Of a stretch of DNA of 64,000 nucleotides, positions 58,077 through 64,000 are shown piece by piece (within the stretch, counting starts at the first letter, position 1; each line of letters starts with the position of its first letter). The notes under the pieces were generated by a model that ran no database searches, had not been told where the DNA came from, and worked only from the letters and a program-made list of their open reading frames with translations. Origin of the DNA: Mesorhizobium sp. WSM4311. Lineage in GTDB: Bacteria; Pseudomonadota; Alphaproteobacteria; Rhizobiales; Rhizobiaceae. The stretch covers positions 1-64,000 of the forward strand of contig NZ_NSFV01000019.1 of the NCBI RefSeq assembly GCF_002295115.1. Direction: 5' to 3'. The translations under genes and the position numbers were made by a program.

Positions 58077-58096
58077 ACCCGATATATAGATCGGGT
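58077..58096. promoter_or_regulatory. Operator palindrome of the ArsR/alkene reductase operon
   Basis: ACCCGAT (58077-58083) and ATCGGGT (58090-58096) form a perfect inverted pair with a 6-bp AT-rich spacer. The symmetry extends further, with ATCGAT before and TCGAT after. It lies 20 nt before the regulator start codon and should overlap the promoter. Confidence 0.7.
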
Positions 58097-58226
58097 AGAG
58101 TCGATATGGCAGGAAATCCATGCTATTTTCGAAGGCAATTGGAGCAAGTTGGTCTCAGGACACGGCACGAATCCGCAAATAGCGCCGCCGGGCGCCAGCC
58201 TCCGCGGCGAATGCGCCGCCATCCCG

Positions 58227-58925
58227 TCAGGTGACCGACAGCACCTTGCCCGTATCGTGCTGGCGCACGAAATCCACATGGCTGCCGTCCCAGTGGTAGG
58301 AGTAGTGCCGGCCTTGTACCGGCACGGGGATGACGTCGGGCCAGAAGATGCCGATGCATTGCCCGTCGGGCATACGCACGCTGTTCCAGACAAGTCCATC
58401 GCTGCCCCCTGCCCGTAGCGCCCTCCCCTCCGCCTGCGAGGCGGTGTAATCGTCGGGGTCGAGCACGCCGGGCACGGCGTTGACGTCGTCGAGGTCGCGG
58501 TCGACGCTGCCGATCAGCACGCGAAAGTCCGCCGTCCAGCCCGGATCCTCATTGGTGGCGCGCATGAAGTTCTGGTGGTGGTGGATGGTTTCGGCCAGCG
58601 CCACATCCTCGCTGTCGCCGGCATAATAGAGGCCGTAGCTGCCATCGGAAAAACGCCCGGGCCGCAGCGTCGAACAGTGCACGAAGGGCGCCATGACGAA
58701 GCTGGCGCCGGGGCCGGACACCCGCCTTGCCGCCGCGACCTTGCCGAGATCGCCGATCTCCAGCCGGATGCGCGGGTTGGTCTTCTCCTCGACGGCGGCC
58801 AGAGCCTCCCAGTCACGCGGATCGGCAATGTCCTCGAACAGGTCGATCGGCGGATGGATGGAGCGGATGATGCGAAACGTCTGGGGCCAGTGGACGCGGC
58901 GCCTGACCGCGAGCCCACTCACCAT
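58227..58925 (-). CDS. RES-domain toxin
   Basis: A 232-residue toxin. The RES domain spans about residues 15-225, with YGLYYAGDSEDVALAETIHHHQNFM (Tyr, Glu, His) and GSDGLVWNSVRMPDGQCIGIFWPD (the Ser that, with Arg and Glu, makes up the NAD-binding pocket). RES toxins degrade NAD+ and stop growth. The start ATG at 58925 overlaps the antitoxin stop by 7 nt; GTG 58922 would give a 4-nt overlap. It is coupled to the upstream antitoxin. Confidence 0.82.
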   Translation of the reverse strand: MVSGLAVRRRVHWPQTFRIIRSIHPPIDLFEDIADPRDWEALAAVEEKTNPRIRLEIGDLGKVAAARRVSGPGASFVMAPFVHCSTLRPGRFSDGSYGLYYAGDSEDVALAETIHHHQNFMRATNEDPGWTADFRVLIGSVDRDLDDVNAVPGVLDPDDYTASQAEGRALRAGGSDGLVWNSVRMPDGQCIGIFWPDVIPVPVQGRHYSYHWDGSHVDFVRQHDTGKVLSVT

Positions 58926-59347
58926 GCACCACGCTCCGCATCGAGCCATTCGCGCATGGCGGCAAGGTCGGAGATTTCGCCGCGCAGCATCAGGTCGAGC
59001 GCCGACTGGCCGCCGAACGTGGCATTGGGCTTGCGGATCCAGGCATAGCCGCGCGCCGGCTCGGTGAAGAGATAGCGCAGGCCCTTGTGGATGCCCATCA
59101 GATGCGCCATGCGGGTGCGCAGGTCGCGGTCGATCCTACCGATGCCGCCTTCCTTCCAGCGCGCCCCAGTCTTCCAACGTGCCCAGGTGCGCGCCGACAT
59201 GCCGCCGAGCAGGATGCAGGCCTCGATGTCGGTGAGGTTCCACGCCTTGAACAGATTGACCGTGGTGCGCGCCAGCGCGCCGGCCTCTTCTTCCGAAATG
59301 GCTGACCCGACCGCGGCCGGCGTCGTGACGATGGACTGAAGCTGCAT
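58919..59347 (-). CDS. Xre/MbcA/ParS-type antitoxin
   Basis: A 142-residue antitoxin: EEEAGALARTTVNLFKAWNLTDIEACILLGGMSARTWARWKTG is the DNA-binding part, and LRYLFTEPARGYAWIRKPNATFGGQSALDLMLRGEISDLAAMREWLDAERGAW is the conserved toxin-binding tail (PNxxFGGxxALDLML). The ATG at 59347 is preferred; the longer frame runs into the repeat element upstream. It represses its own operon and neutralises the RES toxin. A perfect palindrome lies upstream. Confidence 0.87.
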   Translation of the reverse strand: MQLQSIVTTPAAVGSAISEEEAGALARTTVNLFKAWNLTDIEACILLGGMSARTWARWKTGARWKEGGIGRIDRDLRTRMAHLMGIHKGLRYLFTEPARGYAWIRKPNATFGGQSALDLMLRGEISDLAAMREWLDAERGAW

Positions 59348-59385
59348 GTTGCTCACCCTGCTATTGGCAGAGATATAGCATGTAT

Positions 59386-59399
59386 TTGCCAATTGGCAA
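59386..59399. promoter_or_regulatory. Operator palindrome of the RES-Xre operon
   Basis: TTGCCAATTGGCAA is a perfect 14-bp palindrome, 39 nt before the antitoxin start on the minus strand. A further half-site, TTGGCA, lies at 59364-59369, so two antitoxin dimers could bind over the promoter (AGATATAGCATG in between). Confidence 0.72.
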
Positions 59400-59420
59400 G
59401 GATGAGACCTTAACAGACTT

Positions 59421-59585
59421 GGGTTCCTCGCCCCCACGAAGTGGGGGAGAGGTGGATCGGCGAAGCCGAGACGGAGCGGGGGATGGCGCGGCCCTAGGTG
59501 ATTGAGCAGAAACATCCAGCGCCGCAGCCCCCTTTCCGACCGCTTCGCGGCCACCTCTCCCCCGCTTTGCGGGGGCGAGGAACCC
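59421..59585. repeat. Large palindromic intergenic element
   Basis: GGGTTCCTCGCCCCCACGAA and GTGGGGGAGAGGTGG (59421-59455) are inverted almost exactly as CCACCTCTCCCCCGC and TTTGCGGGGGCGAGGAACCC (59551-59585), with few mismatches in arms of 35 bp. Each arm also folds on itself (CCCCCAC/GTGGGGG). The middle holds no gene. It has the same plan as the element at 7688-7848 but a different sequence. The Xre antitoxin gene's longer frame reads into it. Confidence 0.8.
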
Positions 59586-59616
59586 AATTCCTGGAAGGTC
59601 GATGCTAAGGCCCTGC

Positions 59617-61050
59617 CTACTCCGCCGCCTCATACCCGGCGATGCCCTTGATCTCGAGGAAATCCTCGAGCCCGTATTCGGCGTATTCGCGGCCGTTGCC
59701 TGATTGCTTGTAGCCACCGAAGGGCAGGCCGGCGTCCCAGGCCGGGTAGTTGATGTAGACATTGCCCGAGCGCATGCGTGCCGCCACGTCGCGGGCCTTC
59801 TGGATGTCCTTGGCCTGGATGTAGGAGGCAAGGCCATAGACGGTGTCGTTGGCCTGTTCGACCGCCTGTTCGACCGTGTCATAGGGCAGGATCGCCAGCA
59901 CCGGCCCGAAGATTTCCTCGCGCGCGATGCGCATGTCGTGGGTGACGTCGGCGAACACAGTCGGCCTGACATAGTAGCCGCGGTTGAGTTCGGCCGGGCG
60001 GCCGGGGCCGCCGGCGACCAGCGTCGCCCCCTCGTCGATGCCGGCCTGGATCAGGTCCTGGATCTTGTCGAACTGGACCTGGCTGACGACGGGGCCAAGC
60101 TTGGTGTTGGCGCCATCGGCGGGGCCGACCACGAATTTTTCCGCCGCCGCCTTGGCATAACCGGCGGCCTCGTCATGGCGCTCGCGCGGCACGAACATGC
60201 GGGTCGGCGCATTGCAGGACTGGCCGCTATTGCCGAAGCAGCCGGCGACACCCTTGGTGACGGCGCGGGCGAGGTCGACATCCGGGAACAGGATGTTGGC
60301 CGACTTGCCGCCCAGTTCCTGGTGCACGCGCTTGACCGTGTCGGCGGCGGCCTTGGCCACCAATATGCCGGCCCGCGTCGAGCCGGTGAACGACATCATG
60401 TCGACGTCGGGATGGCTGGACAGCGCCTGGCCTACGCCGGGGCCGTCGCCATTGACGAGATTGAACACACCCTTCGGCACGCCGGCCTCATCGATGATCT
60501 CGGCGAAGATGATGGCGTCGAGCGGCGCAATTTCCGACGGCTTCAGCACCATGGTGCAGCCGGCGGCAAGTGCCGGGCCGACCTTGCAGGTGATCTGGTT
60601 CAGCGGCCAGTTCCACGGCGTGATCAGGCCGACGACGCCGATCGGTTCCTTGACGATCAGCGAGGCCCCCTTGACGTGACGAAACTGGAAGGTCTTCAGC
60701 GTCTCCGCCATCTTCTCCAGATGCGCCAGCCCGACGCCAACCTGGCTGTCGAGCGCCATCTGGCGCGGCGCGCCCATTTCGCGCGACACGGCGAGCGCCA
60801 GGTCCCTGGAGCGCTTCTTGTAGACCTCGATGACGCGGTTCAGCATGTCGAGGCGTTCTTCGACCGAGGTGAAGCCGAACGTATTGAAGGCGCGCCTGGC
60901 GGCGGCCACCGCCTTGTCGACATCGGCCTTGGAACCCAGCGAGATCCGCGCGAAAACATCCTCATTCGACGGATCGATGACATCGAGTGTGTTGGGCACG
61001 ACAGGATCGACCCACGCACCGTCGATATAGAACTGCAGATTGTGTGGCAT
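59617..61050 (-). CDS. Aldehyde dehydrogenase family protein
   Basis: A 477-residue NAD(P)-dependent enzyme. GVVGLITPWNWPLNQITCKVGPALAAGCTMVLKPSE binds cofactor; VHQELGGKSANILFPDVDL has the general-base Glu; FGNSGQSCNAPTRMFVPRE has the catalytic Cys; EEIFGPVLAILPYDTVEQAVEQANDTVYGLASY completes the fold. It oxidises an aldehyde (betaine, vanillin or succinate semialdehyde type; not resolvable here). It stands alone. The ATG at 61050 with GGAGAAAACC upstream replaces a longer frame. Confidence 0.92.
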   Translation of the reverse strand: MPHNLQFYIDGAWVDPVVPNTLDVIDPSNEDVFARISLGSKADVDKAVAAARRAFNTFGFTSVEERLDMLNRVIEVYKKRSRDLALAVSREMGAPRQMALDSQVGVGLAHLEKMAETLKTFQFRHVKGASLIVKEPIGVVGLITPWNWPLNQITCKVGPALAAGCTMVLKPSEIAPLDAIIFAEIIDEAGVPKGVFNLVNGDGPGVGQALSSHPDVDMMSFTGSTRAGILVAKAAADTVKRVHQELGGKSANILFPDVDLARAVTKGVAGCFGNSGQSCNAPTRMFVPRERHDEAAGYAKAAAEKFVVGPADGANTKLGPVVSQVQFDKIQDLIQAGIDEGATLVAGGPGRPAELNRGYYVRPTVFADVTHDMRIAREEIFGPVLAILPYDTVEQAVEQANDTVYGLASYIQAKDIQKARDVAARMRSGNVYINYPAWDAGLPFGGYKQSGNGREYAEYGLEDFLEIKGIAGYEAAE

Positions 61051-61224
61051 GGTTTTCTCCTTGGGGTGCCGCAAGGCCGTTCCGGCCGTCATATCCGATC
61101 AGAAATAACGATGCACAAACGCCGCTGTCAAACACAACCCCCGAAATGGTTGAGCCAGCGCGCCAGCGATTGAGCCAGAGGCGTTGGCCAGAGAACCCAG
61201 CCGTTTTCAATGGCCAAGGATGGA

Positions 61225-61620
61225 CTACAGCAGAGTGTGACCTGCCTCGACCAGATGCCGTCGCGCCGCATCCTGATCCCCGGCCTTCACCAGCAGGTGA
61301 TCGCCGTCGAAGGTGGACACCAGGAAGATGCCCAGTCCCTTTTCCGACAGCGGCTGGATGACCGACAGCACGATGCCGGTTTCGTCGAAAGCAAAGGGCC
61401 CCTGCAATTTGAAGGCGACCCAGTCGCCGTCGTGCTTGACCGTGCCTGGGACGCGATCCTGCAGGCACGTGATCGAAAGCTCGTCGTCGGTCCGGGTGAT
61501 GCTGACGAAGCCCGGCCCGTCCGCCCAGCCGGGAATGCCGTCGCCCGACCCGAGCCGCGAAATCGCGTACGGCCCGGGAAGTTGCCTCAATTTGACCTTG
61601 GCAGCCATCGTCGTATCCAT
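61225..61620 (-). CDS. ACT-domain protein
   Basis: A 131-residue protein that is two ACT-like modules: VKLRQLPGPYAISRLGSGDGIPGWADGPGFVSITRTDDELSITC, and GPFAFDETGIVLSVIQPLSEKGLGIFLVSTFDGDHLLVKAGDQDAARRHL. This type (CASTOR-like ACT) binds small effectors such as amino acids and is found alone in many alphaproteobacteria. The ATG at 61620 has GGAGG but at only one nt; ATG 61608 is an alternative. It lies 16 nt before the GNAT gene's stop and in the same direction, probably co-transcribed with it. Confidence 0.78.
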   Translation of the reverse strand: MDTTMAAKVKLRQLPGPYAISRLGSGDGIPGWADGPGFVSITRTDDELSITCLQDRVPGTVKHDGDWVAFKLQGPFAFDETGIVLSVIQPLSEKGLGIFLVSTFDGDHLLVKAGDQDAARRHLVEAGHTLL

Positions 61621-61636
61621 GCCTCCGATTTGTCCG

Positions 61637-62101
61637 CTATCGCGTCAATTTCTTGCTCATATAGACCGTCATGCCGCCCATGAACGGCTCCTCCCGCTCG
61701 ATCGTATAGCCATGCTTTTTGTACAACAACACATTGGCCTCGAAGGCGCCATTGGTCAGCAGGCGCAGCTCCAGGCGGTCTGCTTCGAGCGCCTTGCGCT
61801 CGGCCCGCTCCAGCAGCAGCCGGCCGATCCCCCTGCCCTGCGCCGGCGGCGCGACGCAGACATTCTCGATCCACAGATGATCGTCGGCCAGCATGGTTTC
61901 GATCATCCCGACGATGCGGCCGCCGTCGACGGCAAGCTCGAACGGATGCTCGGCAACGGCCTTCCCGTAATCGGCGCGCATCGGCAGCGGCTCGCGGCCG
62001 ATCACCGGCACCCATTTGCCATAGGCCGCGCGCACAATGTCCCTGATGGTCGCGGCGTCAGCGGTTTCGGCCGGCCGAAACCGGATGGAAGAATTTGTCA
62101 T
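61637..62101 (-). CDS. GNAT-family N-acetyltransferase
   Basis: A 154-residue acetyltransferase: IRFRPAETADAATIRDIVRAAYGKWVPVIGREPLPM, then DGGRIVGMIETMLADDHLWIENVCVAPPAQGRGIGRLLLERAERKAL, the acetyl-CoA loop (QGRGIG) and a terminal LYKKHGYTIEREEPFMGGMTVYMSKKL. The substrate may be a polyamine, an amino sugar or an antibiotic. The ATG at 62101 has CTGGAG upstream. A terminator-like hairpin lies just before its ribosome site, suggesting regulation by attenuation. Confidence 0.85.
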   Translation of the reverse strand: MTNSSIRFRPAETADAATIRDIVRAAYGKWVPVIGREPLPMRADYGKAVAEHPFELAVDGGRIVGMIETMLADDHLWIENVCVAPPAQGRGIGRLLLERAERKALEADRLELRLLTNGAFEANVLLYKKHGYTIEREEPFMGGMTVYMSKKLTR

Positions 62102-62120
62102 CACAGTGCTCCAGATATGC

Positions 62121-62151
62121 AAAACCCCGCCGGCGATGTCGCGGGCGGGGC
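62121..62151 (-). terminator. Intrinsic terminator (possible attenuator) in the GNAT leader
   Basis: Read on the minus strand, CCCCGCC (62144-62150 complement) pairs with GGCGGGG and is followed by TTTT; inner CGCGA/TCGCC can extend the stem. It ends about 20 nt before the GNAT start codon, between any upstream promoter and the ribosome site, which is the arrangement of a leader attenuator. Confidence 0.6.
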
Positions 62152-62330
62152 TGGAAACGAACGAACCGGATCTATCCTGCCGGCCTTTGTCGTCGCGCAA
62201 TCAGCTTGCCGCTCCGCAATGGGCGGGAACAACGTCGCTGGGTGTTTGTGGGCGCGAGAGCGAACATGACGCCAAGCTGGAACATGAGGCGCGGGCGTCA
62301 AGGCTTGGGGATTAGCCCAGACTTTCGAAC

Positions 62331-62441
62331 TTAGTACTCCTGCGCCGTCAGCCTGAACAGGATCTCGTTGATGTCGGCCTCATCGGGCCAGCTCATGGCG
62401 AACTCGACCGTCCTGAAGGAATCCGCCGGATGGCTACACGG
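62331..62441 (-). pseudogene. Possible 3' gene remnant between GNAT and the aldo-keto reductase
   Basis: On the minus strand a 36-residue open piece reads HPADSFRTVEFAMSWPDEAD and continues INEILFRLTAQEY to a stop at 62331. It follows a stop codon and has no start codon or upstream sequence of the gene. Codon use is coding-like, but no family is recognised. Together with the terminator hairpin it is all that is visible in the 360-bp gap 62102-62461. Confidence 0.35.
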
Positions 62442-62461
62442 TCACAGAGCGCGCGCACGCT

Positions 62462-63451
62462 TCAGCGGTCAATCCTCGCCGCCTGTTGCGGCGAATAGCG
62501 CTCGCCCTGCACGGCAATTGCCGAGACCGCGTTTTCGATGTCGGCAAGATCCTGCGCCGTCAGCGCGACCGAGGCCGATCCGATGTTCTCCTCGAGGCGG
62601 TTGAGCTTCGTCGTGCCGGGGATCGGAACGATCCAGGGTTTTTGCGCCAGCAGCCAGGCGAGCGCGACCTGCGCCGGGGTCGCCTTCTTTTGCGCCGCGA
62701 TGGCGACGATCGCGTTGACCAACGCCTGGTTCGCCTTGCGCGCCTCTTCCGCGAAACGCGGCACGGTGTTGCGGAAGTCGCTGCTGTCGAACCTGGTATC
62801 GGCATTGATGGCGCCGGTCAGGAAACCCTTGCCCAGCGGGCTGAAGGGCACGAAGCCGATGCCCAGTTCTTCGAGCACCGGCAGGATCGCCGCCTCGGGT
62901 TCGCGCCACCACAGCGAATATTCGCTTTGCAGGGCGGCGACCGGCTGCACCGCATGGGCGCGGCGGATGGTGCGCACGCCGGCTTCGGAGAGGCCGAAAT
63001 GCTTGACCTTGCCTTGGCCGATCAAGTCCTTCACCGCGCCCGCCACATCCTCGATCGGCACGACCGGATCGACGCGGTGCTGGTAGAGCAGGTCGATCCG
63101 GTCGGTCCTCAGCCGCTTGAGCGAGGCCTCGACGACCTCGCGAATATGCTGCGGCCGGCTGTCCATGCCTTGATGTCCGGCCGTGCCGGCGATGTCGATG
63201 CCGAATTTGGTGGCGATCACCACCTGGTCGCGGATCGGCTGCAGCGCCTCGCCGACGACCTCCTCGTTCTTGAACGGCCCATAGACCTCCGCCGTGTCGA
63301 AGAAGGTGATGCCGCGCTCGAAGGCGGAGCGGATCAGGCGAACGGCATCCGGCGTCTCCATCGGCGCCCCGTAGGACTGGCTGATCCCCATGCAGCCGAG
63401 CCCGATGGCCGAGACTTCGAGGCCGCTTGTTCCAAGTGTGCGCTTTTGCAT
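62462..63451 (-). CDS. Aldo-keto reductase (YajO/Gsy-type)
   Basis: A 329-residue NADPH-dependent reductase. KRTLGTSGLEVSAIGLGCMGISQSYG starts the barrel; ITFFDTAEVYGPFKNEEVVGEAL has catalytic Asp and Tyr; VVIATKFGIDI has the Lys; LLYQHRVDPVVPIEDV the His; LSEAGVRTIRRAHAVQPVAALQSEYSLWWREPE completes the family pattern. It is unrelated at the DNA level to the aldo-keto reductase at 31416. It ends a transcript headed by the carboxymuconolactone decarboxylase gene. The start at 63451 is the family N-terminus. Confidence 0.9.
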   Translation of the reverse strand: MQKRTLGTSGLEVSAIGLGCMGISQSYGAPMETPDAVRLIRSAFERGITFFDTAEVYGPFKNEEVVGEALQPIRDQVVIATKFGIDIAGTAGHQGMDSRPQHIREVVEASLKRLRTDRIDLLYQHRVDPVVPIEDVAGAVKDLIGQGKVKHFGLSEAGVRTIRRAHAVQPVAALQSEYSLWWREPEAAILPVLEELGIGFVPFSPLGKGFLTGAINADTRFDSSDFRNTVPRFAEEARKANQALVNAIVAIAAQKKATPAQVALAWLLAQKPWIVPIPGTTKLNRLEENIGSASVALTAQDLADIENAVSAIAVQGERYSPQQAARIDR

Positions 63452-63506
63452 TTTCAATTCTCCTTCGGTGTGATCCGCACCGTGGCGGCACCGGCACGTG
63501 CCGCGA

Positions 63507-63821
63507 TCATCGGTGCGAGCTGGCTGCGTATTTCGCCCGGTAGGCGTCATCGATGCGGGCGTTGACGGTTCCCTCGACTGCTTCAAAGGTAACGTCCCGG
63601 GTCAGGCCGGCAGCCGTGATGCGTCCGGCCTTCTGCCTGATCGCGGCCTGATACCAGCGCGACTGCCGGCCGTTGTAGCCGCGCACATAAAGCGCGCCGT
63701 CGACGACGACCGACCAGATCCAGGTCGGCGTGCCCAGGGTCACGCCGTCATCGCGCAAAGGCGAAATATGCAGATCGTCGGTTGCCGCGATCCTCCCGAG
63801 TTCATCCTTCGACCAAGGCAT
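63507..63821 (-). CDS. DUF2255-family protein
   Basis: A 104-residue protein of the DUF2255 family: MPWSKDELGRIAATDDLHISPLRDDGVTLGTPTWIWSVVVDGALYVRGYNGRQSRWYQAAIRQKAGRI, a beta-barrel fold like flavin reductases' FMN-binding domains. It is 3 nt after the stop of the upstream gene and 55 nt before the aldo-keto reductase, so the three are one operon. The function is unknown; a redox enzyme role is likely from the neighbours. Confidence 0.82.
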   Translation of the reverse strand: MPWSKDELGRIAATDDLHISPLRDDGVTLGTPTWIWSVVVDGALYVRGYNGRQSRWYQAAIRQKAGRITAAGLTRDVTFEAVEGTVNARIDDAYRAKYAASSHR

Positions 63822-63824
63822 TTC

Positions 63825-64000
63825 CTATTCCTTTTTCTCGGCATCCGCCTGTTCGAAAACCTTGCGGGCGACGCCGATCGCCGTGCTTGCAACCGGCCAT
63901 CCGGCGTAAAAGGCGAGATGCGTGATGGTTTCGATGAGTTCGTCGCGGGTGACGCCATTGTCGAGTGCCCGCTTCATGTGGAAAGGCATCTCGTTGATCC
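63825..64000 (-). CDS. Carboxymuconolactone decarboxylase-family protein, 3' end
   Basis: The last 58 residues of a small AhpD/CMD-type protein: INEMPFHMKRALDNGVTRDELIETITHLAFYAGWPVASTAIGVARKVFEQADAEKKE. The N-terminal part is beyond the window. In this group the DELIETITHLAFYAGWP motif carries the metal-binding histidine and the H/Y pair but no CxxC, as in the gamma-CMD-like proteins of the aldo-keto reductase/DUF2255 operon. It probably acts on a ring-fission product or quinone. Confidence 0.85.
   Translation of the reverse strand, partial: INEMPFHMKRALDNGVTRDELIETITHLAFYAGWPVASTAIGVARKVFEQADAEKKE

Overview
The window reads as a chromosomal segment of a GC-rich alphaproteobacterium of the order Rhizobiales, most likely Mesorhizobium or a close relative. 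The inference rests on base composition, the rhizobial protein families present (DUF982 pairs, a GcrA-like protein, BigR, an AqpS/ArsC arsenic locus), many ABC uptake operons with ATGA/GTGA overlaps, and several families of palindromic intergenic repeats. I see no rRNA, tRNA, CRISPR array, integrase or transposase gene.

Layout. 1-2.3 kb: end of a polyamine-type ABC transporter (binding protein, two permeases) closed by a terminator. 2.8-7 kb: small exported proteins, a DUF2306 membrane protein, a large acyltransferase with an SGNH domain, and a PhnA-like protein. 7-12.4 kb: a phage-like regulatory island without structural or integration genes, holding DUF6456-like and DUF1376 proteins, a GcrA paralogue, a DUF982 pair and a CI/LexA-type repressor. 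A 16-bp sequence is shared by two promoter regions of this island and is a candidate repressor operator. 12.5-15.7 kb: three translationally coupled, membrane-anchored proteins of unknown function facing a polytopic membrane protein. 15.9-19.6 kb: a ribose-type sugar ABC operon. 19.9-23.7 kb: single enzymes and regulators.

23.7-28.3 kb is an arsenic locus on the minus strand: arsR, aqpS (frameshifted here), arsC, a second arsR, an ArsO-like flavin monooxygenase with a cysteine-rich tail, and an MFS exporter. Next come a PAS-GGDEF diguanylate cyclase (28.3-30.3 kb) and a LysR/aldo-keto reductase pair (30.4-32.3 kb). 32.3-38.7 kb is a sulfide/persulfide module: BigR, sulfide:quinone reductase, a DUF2892 protein and an RND efflux pair, with palindromic BigR-type operators and an FNR/FixK-like box. 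This module is bracketed by two copies of an aldo-keto reductase 3' end.

38.8-50.5 kb is a mosaic of short operons: ArsR/SRPBCC/hydrolase, a VIT-type metal transporter, an rRNA pseudouridine synthase, an ECF sigma factor with a SnoaL-like tail, a DUF1778-GNAT toxin-antitoxin pair, an acetyltransferase and a TauE exporter. 50.6-56.5 kb holds a LysR gene, then an Lrp regulator, a saccharopine-dehydrogenase-like enzyme and a complete polar amino acid ABC transporter, plausibly one catabolic unit. 56.6-64 kb is all minus strand: an OYE reductase with its ArsR regulator, a RES-Xre toxin-antitoxin pair, an aldehyde dehydrogenase, an ACT-domain protein, a GNAT enzyme with a terminator in its leader, and an aldo-keto reductase/DUF2255/carboxymuconolactone decarboxylase operon cut by the window end.

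Stress, redox and metalloid regulation is a clear theme: five ArsR-family regulators lie between 26 and 58 kb, each next to the genes it probably controls. Family names come from recognising motifs by eye; no database search was run.
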